Positions 15,895-19,499 of a stretch of 19,499 bases of DNA are shown here, piece by piece (position 1 is the stretch's first letter; each line of letters starts with the position of its first letter). The notes under the pieces are model-generated. The model was given only the letters and a program-made list of their open reading frames with translations. It was not told the DNA's origin and searched no databases. Both the position numbers and the translations under genes were made by a program. Source of the stretch: JAQXGO01 sp045592445. GTDB taxonomy: Bacteria > Bacillota > Clostridia > UMGS1883 > UMGS1540. The stretch is taken from the NCBI GenBank assembly GCA_045592445.1, contig JAZNUV010000035.1, forward strand, positions 1 through 19,499, in the 5' to 3' direction.

Positions 15895-17009
15895 ACGCAT
15901 GCACCTTCCGCCACATGCTCAATAATAAATTCGCAAAGCCGTTTTGTGGCATTTTGCGGCGATACAGATCGTATCCCTTCTCTGAGATTTTCTCGACGCC
16001 AGCCATTTTTCAAAAACTGATATACCGCCTCATCCAAAGGAAAGGTTTCGCTGACCGCCATCGCAAGACCGTTATTTAACAGAAATTCTCTGTTCCTGTC
16101 TTCATGCCCTGGTATGGGATTCATTATAATAACAGGCACACCTTTTGCGAGTGATTCTGAAAGCGTAAGCCCTCCGGGCTTTGTTATCATAAAATCTGCC
16201 GCATCCATCATAATATCCACATTGTCTACAAATCCATAGGAATAAAGTGTATGCCGATGTTTTTGCTTATCAATGTTCCGCTTTGCGCGAACATTATTGC
16301 CGCAAACGCATACAATTTGAAAGTCCATATCTATATTATCTATTTTCTGCACATTTTTTGCCATGTTACCGTAGCCCATGCTGCCCATCATAACTAAAAT
16401 GGTCGTCTTATCTTCGATCCCCAATTGGCGGCGAGCCTCTGCCTGCGGCATAATGGACGAAAATTTTTCCCGTATCGGTATCCCAAACGGCAATATTTTA
16501 CCGGCAGGAATTCCTTTCCTTGCACATTGGTAATTTAATAGTTCAGTAGCTGTTACATAATAATCTAAATCTGTATTCTCCCAATACGGATGAATTGTAA
16601 AATCTGTGACAATACCAATTGTTAAGATATCCGGAATATGCGGTGCAAGATATGTAATGTGTACCGCCGTAAAGACATGCGTTGAGATAATGACATCCGG
16701 TTTATAGGTTTCAATATATTTTAAGAGTTTCTGCCCGACCATACTGTTTGTCAGGCGACTTATCGAAACAGGCGAACGCCGATTCTCACTTTTCTCCGCA
16801 TGACGATAAAATTTCCCGAACATATGCGGTACATAGTGCGTGCTTGTAAGATATCCCTTTTCCACCGAATCACTTAAAAACTGATTCGCATACTTATAGA
16901 CATCTAAAACCGCGCTCTCTACTTTATGCTCATTTAAATATTCAGAAATTGCCATCGCAGTCTGATTATGCCCCTGTCCTGCTGAAACAGTGAGTATTAA
17001 AACTTTCAT
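15891..17009 (-). CDS. GT28-type diacylglycerol glycosyltransferase (MGDG synthase/UgtP-like)
   Basis: This 372-aa glycosyltransferase of the GT-B fold resembles MurG-like lipid glycosyltransferases. It has an N-terminal MKVLILTVSAGQGHN loop, VIISTHVFTA, VTDFTIHPYW, and the C-terminal nucleotide-sugar site MITKPGGLTLSESLAKGVPVI with IPGHEDRN. Family members transfer glucose or galactose from UDP-sugars to diacylglycerol, giving membrane glycolipids and lipoteichoic acid anchors. The sugar used here is not predictable. ATG 17009 is chosen because AAAGGAAG lies 8 nt upstream. A longer frame to 17042 has no such site. It appears to be the first gene of the unit ending in lgt, with which it shares a diacylglycerol/membrane theme. 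Confidence 0.92.
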   Translation of the reverse strand: MKVLILTVSAGQGHNQTAMAISEYLNEHKVESAVLDVYKYANQFLSDSVEKGYLTSTHYVPHMFGKFYRHAEKSENRRSPVSISRLTNSMVGQKLLKYIETYKPDVIISTHVFTAVHITYLAPHIPDILTIGIVTDFTIHPYWENTDLDYYVTATELLNYQCARKGIPAGKILPFGIPIREKFSSIMPQAEARRQLGIEDKTTILVMMGSMGYGNMAKNVQKIDNIDMDFQIVCVCGNNVRAKRNIDKQKHRHTLYSYGFVDNVDIMMDAADFMITKPGGLTLSESLAKGVPVIIMNPIPGHEDRNREFLLNNGLAMAVSETFPLDEAVYQFLKNGWRRENLREGIRSVSPQNATKRLCEFIIEHVAEGACV

Positions 17010-17032
17010 CGAATCCACTTCCTTTCTACTTG

Positions 17033-17066
17033 TTGTCACCAAAACACGGACTTTGCATACTATGAT
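17033..17066 (+). promoter_or_regulatory. Candidate promoter for the Cys-rich peptides (ambiguous sigma type)
   Basis: Two readings overlap. TTGTCA (17033-17038), 17 bp, CATACT (17056-17061) is a mediocre sigma-A promoter. The same bases also read as CACC, then 16 bp after its AC, then GCATACTATG, close to the sporulation sigma-K pattern (AC, about 16 bp, CATAnnnTA). A small hairpin, AACAGC-CTCTT-GCTGTT (17072-17088), lies in the resulting leader. Confidence 0.35.
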
Positions 17067-17119
17067 ATTGAAACAGCCTCTTGCTGTTAAAAAGTTAAAT
17101 TTTTAAGGAGGACATAAGT

Positions 17120-17266
17120 ATGAATTTATTTGGCAGTTCCAATGGTTGCGGGAATAACTCCTGTATTTGGATTATCCTCATTCTGATTCTTGTTTTCTGC
17201 TGTGGTTGCGGCAATTCTGTCGGCGGCACAAGCACAAACAACTGTTGCAATCCCTGTTGTGACTAA
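17120..17266 (+). CDS. Small Cys-rich single-span membrane peptide 1 (48 aa)
   Basis: An ideal TAAGGAGG lies 8 nt before ATG 17120. The 48-residue product has a polar Gly/Asn/Cys head (SSNGCGNNSC), one strongly hydrophobic span (residues 16-26, WIILILILVF), then a Cys-rich tail with CCGCG, CC and CC pairs. It contains nine cysteines and no catalytic motif. I do not recognise a named family. A second peptide of the same design follows 34 nt downstream, and a terminator closes the pair, so they form a small bicistronic unit. Cysteine-pair content suggests metal binding, disulfide cross-linking or a spore-coat-like component (inference only). Confidence 0.8.
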   Translation: MNLFGSSNGCGNNSCIWIILILILVFCCGCGNSVGGTSTNNCCNPCCD

Positions 17267-17300
17267 ATGACAGCTATTTCTTTGCAGAAAGGAGAAAAAA

Positions 17301-17399
17301 ATGCAAAACAACTGTTGTCTGAGTTCCCAAAATAATTGTTGCGAGTGGATTCTCTGGATTGTTTTGATCATCATCATTTTAAACTGCTGCTGCAATTAG
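17301..17399 (+). CDS. Small Cys-rich single-span membrane peptide 2 (32 aa)
   Basis: AAAGGAG lies 8 nt before ATG 17301. The 32-residue product has a polar head with two CC pairs (NNCC, then NNCCEW), a hydrophobic span (ILWIVLIIIIL) and the tail NCCCN. It contains seven cysteines. The Asn-Cys-Cys head, Trp at the membrane edge, span and Cys-rich tail repeat the plan of peptide 1, so it may be a shortened duplicate. Function unknown. Confidence 0.75.
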   Translation: MQNNCCLSSQNNCCEWILWIVLIIIILNCCCN

Positions 17400-17411
17400 T
17401 ATTGGAATGCA

Positions 17412-17444
17412 CCGTCCTGCCTTATTATTAGCAGGACGGTTTTT
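17412..17444 (+). terminator. Terminator of the Cys-rich peptide unit
   Basis: A perfect 9-bp stem (CCGTCCTGC / GCAGGACGG) with a 10-nt loop is followed by TTTTT on the plus strand. The 3' arm is made of the last three sense codons of the convergent rdgB gene, whose stop codon lies in the loop. There is no T-run on the minus strand. Confidence 0.9.
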
Positions 17445-18021
17445 CTTTTGTTTCTAAAAAACGTTTCAGTGCAGAAAGCGCAATTGAACGATGACTAATT
17501 CTGTCCTTCACAGCACTGTCAAGTTCAGAAAAAGTACCGCCTTCCTCCTGTACCAAAAAAACAGGGTCGTAGCCAAATCCGCCCGTACCTCGTGGTGCGC
17601 GTGTAATGATACCACGACATTCTCCCACAAAGACTTCTTCCTCTCCCTCGGGCGTCACATAGGCAATTGCGCAGATAAAGACTGCCCCGCGGCGTTCATC
17701 CTCCGTATACTCGAGTTCTTTCAGAAGCTTATCTACGCGTTCTCCATCCGTAGCATTCTCCCCTGCATACCGTGCCGAATAGATGCCCGGTGCACCATCG
17801 AGCGCGTCCACACAAAGCCCCGAATCATCCGCTACCGCCGCCATACCACTTCGAGCGCAAACCGCTCTCGCCTTTATCAGTGCATTTTCCGCAAAACTAT
17901 TTCCATTTTCTTCTATTTCTTCATTGATACCCGCTTCAAGCATAGACTGCATCTGCATCATCGGTAAAATACGCCTGAATTCTCGCATTTTTCCTTCATT
18001 TCGGGTTGCAATTACTAACAA
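17428..18021 (-). CDS. rdgB: XTP/dITP diphosphatase (RdgB/HAM1 family)
   Basis: The enzyme hydrolyses XTP, ITP and dITP to monophosphates, keeping deaminated purines out of nucleic acids. Motifs are IATRNEGKMREF at the N-terminus, ADDSGLCVDALDGAPGIYSARYAG, GFGYDPVF and ISHRSIAL near the C-terminus. Length (197 aa) is normal. I prefer the TTG at 18021: AAGGA lies 10 nt upstream and the protein then begins at LVIATRN, as relatives do. The GTG at 18030 adds three residues but is only 1 nt from AAGGA. The gene has its own promoter, divergent from rpmB. Confidence 0.95.
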   Translation of the reverse strand: MLVIATRNEGKMREFRRILPMMQMQSMLEAGINEEIEENGNSFAENALIKARAVCARSGMAAVADDSGLCVDALDGAPGIYSARYAGENATDGERVDKLLKELEYTEDERRGAVFICAIAYVTPEGEEEVFVGECRGIITRAPRGTGGFGYDPVFLVQEEGGTFSELDSAVKDRISHRSIALSALKRFLETKEKPSC

Positions 18022-18051
18022 TTTTTTCACTTCCTTTATAGGATATTGCCT

Positions 18052-18080
18052 ATTATATCACACTTCACTTCTTTTTGCAA
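18052..18080 (-). promoter_or_regulatory. Promoter of rdgB
   Basis: TTGCAA (18080-18075), a 17-bp spacer and a perfect TATAAT (18057-18052) lie on the minus strand. Confidence 0.8.
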
Positions 18081-18113
18081 ATCTTTTAATTTTATAAATT
18101 TTTAAAAAAACTC

Positions 18114-18142
18114 TTGTAAATCATGAAAATATGTGCTATAAT
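18114..18142 (+). promoter_or_regulatory. Promoter of rpmB
   Basis: TTGTAA (18114-18119), a 17-bp spacer and a perfect TATAAT (18137-18142) lie 37 nt before the start codon, back to back with the rdgB promoter. Confidence 0.85.
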
Positions 18143-18179
18143 TTTTATGTTTCTATTGAAGTCAAGGAGGTGTTTATAT

Positions 18180-18365
18180 ATGGCAAAGTGTGATTTTTGC
18201 GGCAAGGGTGTATCTTTCGGTATTCAGGTCAGTCACTCGCACAGAAGAACAAACAAAATGTGGAAGCCAAACGTAAAAAGGGTTCGTGCCATCGTTTCCG
18301 GTACGCCGAAAACTGTTCACGTATGTTCTCGCTGCCTGCGTTCCGGTTTGGTAACACGCGCATAG
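18180..18365 (+). CDS. rpmB: 50S ribosomal protein bL28, zinc-binding form
   Basis: This 61-aa ribosomal large-subunit protein starts MAKCDFCGKG and has SHSHRRTNKMWKPN and VCSRCLRSG. Cysteines at 4, 7, 49 and 52 form the zinc-binding variant; many bacteria carry a paralogue lacking them that takes over in zinc limitation. AAGGAGG lies 8 nt before ATG 18180. It has its own promoter and terminator and is monocistronic. Confidence 0.98.
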   Translation: MAKCDFCGKGVSFGIQVSHSHRRTNKMWKPNVKRVRAIVSGTPKTVHVCSRCLRSGLVTRA

Positions 18366-18390
18366 TGTATGCCTTGTTCATGGGATTGAG

Positions 18391-18424
18391 GAGATATTTG
18401 TGCATGCACGAATATCTCTTTTTT
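18391..18424 (+). terminator. Terminator of rpmB
   Basis: A 13-bp stem (GAGATATTTGTGC / GCACGAATATCTC, one wobble) with a 2-nt loop as drawn is followed by TTTTTT, 25 nt after the rpmB stop. Confidence 0.9.
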
Positions 18425-18465
18425 CATGCACAACATTTTTACGCTTGAAAAATGGAAAGGAATGA

Positions 18466-19353
18466 ATGAAATTGAAATATAAGCGACGGTGGGGGGACCG
18501 TGCTGATGGTAGATTACTTCGTACATTACCGCCGATTTCCAAAGTGTCTCCCTATATTATGAAAAATCGAACAGGTGCGCAAAATACAGTACATTACAGA
18601 ATTGACATAAGCAGTATTGAAGCATATATACGCAAAAAAAGACAGGAAGGTCTTCGGAATTTCGGCGTGCTGCATGTCTTAGTTGCCGCCTATATCCGTA
18701 CTGTCGCCAAACGTCCTGCCATCAATCGTTTTATTGCTGGCCAAAAGATTTATGCTCGCCATAATGTCGAAATTAACATGAGCATCAAGACAGAAATGAC
18801 GCTTGATGCCACTGACACCATGATAAAACTTGTTTTTAGTCCTGATGCTACGGCGGACGATGTGTACCATGCTTTCTCCGCCGAAATCGAGAAAAACCGT
18901 CAAGCAGAGGGCACGGAAAGCAGTTTTGATAAGACAGCACGTATTTTGCAATATATTCCCGGTTTATTTCTGAAGTTTGCCGTTGGTTTTTTACGATTTT
19001 TGGACTATTTCGGTCTTTTACCGCGTGTACTTTTACACGTCAGCCCCTTTCACGGGTCATTGGTGATTACATCGATGGGTTCCTTGGGTATACCACCCAT
19101 TTATCATCATTTATATGACTTTGGCAATGTTCCGCTTTTTATTGCCTACGGTGCAAAAAAGCAGGATGTTGTGTTGCATAAAGGGACCGGTGATGTCTCT
19201 TTGAAAAAGTTTTTAGACTTTACTGTGTCAACTGACGAACGTATTTGTGATGGCTATTATTTTGCCTCCGCACTCAAATTTTTACGCAGCACCTTAGAAA
19301 ATCCTGATGTTTTAGATTTGCCGCCAGATGCAGTGATTGCAGATGTTCAATAA
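18466..19353 (+). CDS. E2-like acyltransferase-fold protein with altered catalytic motif
   Basis: This 295-aa protein has the catalytic-domain fold of 2-oxoacid dehydrogenase E2 / chloramphenicol acetyltransferase. GSLVITSMGSLGIPPIYHHL and PLFIAYG match the E2 core, and the C-terminal active-site region reads D257-E-R-I-C-D-G263 where active E2 has DHRxxDG. The catalytic His is therefore Glu. No lipoyl or E1/E3-binding domain precedes the fold. A hydrophobic, amphipathic stretch at about 165-190 (ILQYIPGLFLKFAVGFLRFL) could touch membrane. AAAGGAATGA precedes ATG 18466. No dehydrogenase genes are nearby, so it is not part of a visible complex. It may act on a different acyl acceptor or be non-catalytic. 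There is no clear promoter and no terminator before the adjoining IS. Confidence 0.82.
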   Translation: MKLKYKRRWGDRADGRLLRTLPPISKVSPYIMKNRTGAQNTVHYRIDISSIEAYIRKKRQEGLRNFGVLHVLVAAYIRTVAKRPAINRFIAGQKIYARHNVEINMSIKTEMTLDATDTMIKLVFSPDATADDVYHAFSAEIEKNRQAEGTESSFDKTARILQYIPGLFLKFAVGFLRFLDYFGLLPRVLLHVSPFHGSLVITSMGSLGIPPIYHHLYDFGNVPLFIAYGAKKQDVVLHKGTGDVSLKKFLDFTVSTDERICDGYYFASALKFLRSTLENPDVLDLPPDAVIADVQ

Positions 19354-19374
19354 TAAAGCACCCGCCCCGCAAAA

Positions 19375-19399
19375 TGAACAGGTCCAGTAAAAATGGACA
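19375..19399 (+). repeat. Left terminal inverted repeat of an IS3-like element
   Basis: The 25-bp end starts TGAAC, has CC in the middle and finishes AAAATGGACA, the layout typical of IS3-family left ends. The right end is outside the window, so the boundary is inferred from pattern only. Confidence 0.6.
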
Positions 19400-19412
19400 A
19401 TAGAAAAAACGC

Positions 19413-19457
19413 CCTCCTATGGTAGAATAAAAGAAACTACCATAGGAGGATTTTTTT
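19413..19457 (+). terminator. IS leader hairpin: terminator-like and masks the OrfA ribosome site
   Basis: A perfect 13-bp inverted repeat (CCTCCTATGGTAG / CTACCATAGGAGG) with an 11-nt loop is followed at once by A and seven Ts, then the ATG. The 3' arm contains the AGGAGG that serves the ORF. The T-run makes it look like an intrinsic terminator for transcripts entering from the left, and any read-through transcript would have its ribosome site paired. Confidence 0.75.
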
Positions 19458-19499
19458 ATGCCCAGAGAATACCGACATATAAAGGAATACAGAAAAGAA
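19458..19499 (+). CDS. Start of IS OrfA (helix-turn-helix transposase subunit), truncated by window
   Basis: Fourteen codons from ATG 19458 are visible: MPREYRHIKEYRKE. AGGAGG lies 8 nt upstream inside the hairpin arm. The basic, charged start fits the N-terminus of an IS3-type OrfA DNA-binding protein, but the diagnostic helix-turn-helix is beyond the edge. Confidence 0.6.
   Translation, partial: MPREYRHIKEYRKE

Larger units (their letters stand above)
19375..19499 (+). mobile_element. IS3-family-like insertion sequence, left end only
   Basis: A terminal repeat, a hairpin-guarded leader and the first 14 codons of a transposase-type ORF are present. The element begins 21 nt after the stop of the E2-like gene and runs off the right edge. 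Family assignment rests on the end sequence and on the start of the ORF (MPREYRHIKEY), which I associate with small helix-turn-helix OrfA proteins of clostridial IS elements. Confidence 0.65.

Noticed and set aside
17126..17395. An 89-codon minus-strand frame
   Set aside because: It is antisense to the two Cys-rich peptides, which have ideal ribosome sites and a terminator on the plus strand.

Overview
The window looks like chromosome of a Gram-positive Clostridia-type bacterium (Bacillota). The evidence is two T-box leaders, textbook sigma-A promoters (TTGACA, 17-bp spacer, TATAAT or TATACT), AAGGAGG ribosome binding sites, a VanZ-like protein, paired YfmF/YfmH peptidases, an SLH-domain surface protein, and zinc-type ribosomal protein bL28. 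I cannot name the genus from sequence alone.

Layout: almost all of the first 17 kb is read on the minus strand. (1) Positions 1-2499: a T-box-controlled gene for an XRE-cupin-acyl-CoA synthetase fusion, cut by the left edge. (2) Positions 2584-6719: a second T-box-controlled unit, encoding a TIM-barrel sugar isomerase fused to an acyl-CoA synthetase, followed by a CLC-family anion transporter. (3) Positions 6709-8269: alanine racemase and a VanZ-like membrane protein. (4) Positions 8397-11423: a 984-residue SLH surface protein with its own promoter and terminator. (5) Positions 11448-17009: a tightly packed five-gene unit, in transcription order GT28 lipid glycosyltransferase, CCA-adding enzyme, YfmF-like, YfmH-like, Lgt. 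(6) Positions 17033-19353: two tiny Cys-rich membrane peptides (+), rdgB (-), then rpmB and an E2-like acyltransferase (+). (7) Position 19375 to the right edge: the left end of an IS3-like insertion sequence.

The most interesting theme is on the left. Both acyl-CoA synthetase fusions sit behind complete T-box riboswitches. Folding the leaders by hand against the known Stem I layout gives specifier AUC (Ile) for the first and CUC (Leu) for the second. A T-box turns genes on when the cognate tRNA is uncharged, so these ligases should be induced by isoleucine or leucine starvation. That suits a biosynthetic role better than a catabolic one. My inference is that they activate branched-chain (or propionic) acids to CoA thioesters, which a ferredoxin-dependent 2-oxoacid oxidoreductase could carboxylate reductively to the Ile and Leu keto acids. 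No such oxidoreductase is in this window.

Secondary points of interest are the pair of Cys-rich mini membrane proteins, the E2-like protein whose catalytic His is replaced by Glu, and an IS end where one hairpin acts both as a likely terminator and as a trap for the transposase ribosome binding site. The rest is ordinary housekeeping: cell wall, lipoprotein, tRNA maturation, EF-P modification and nucleotide sanitation.
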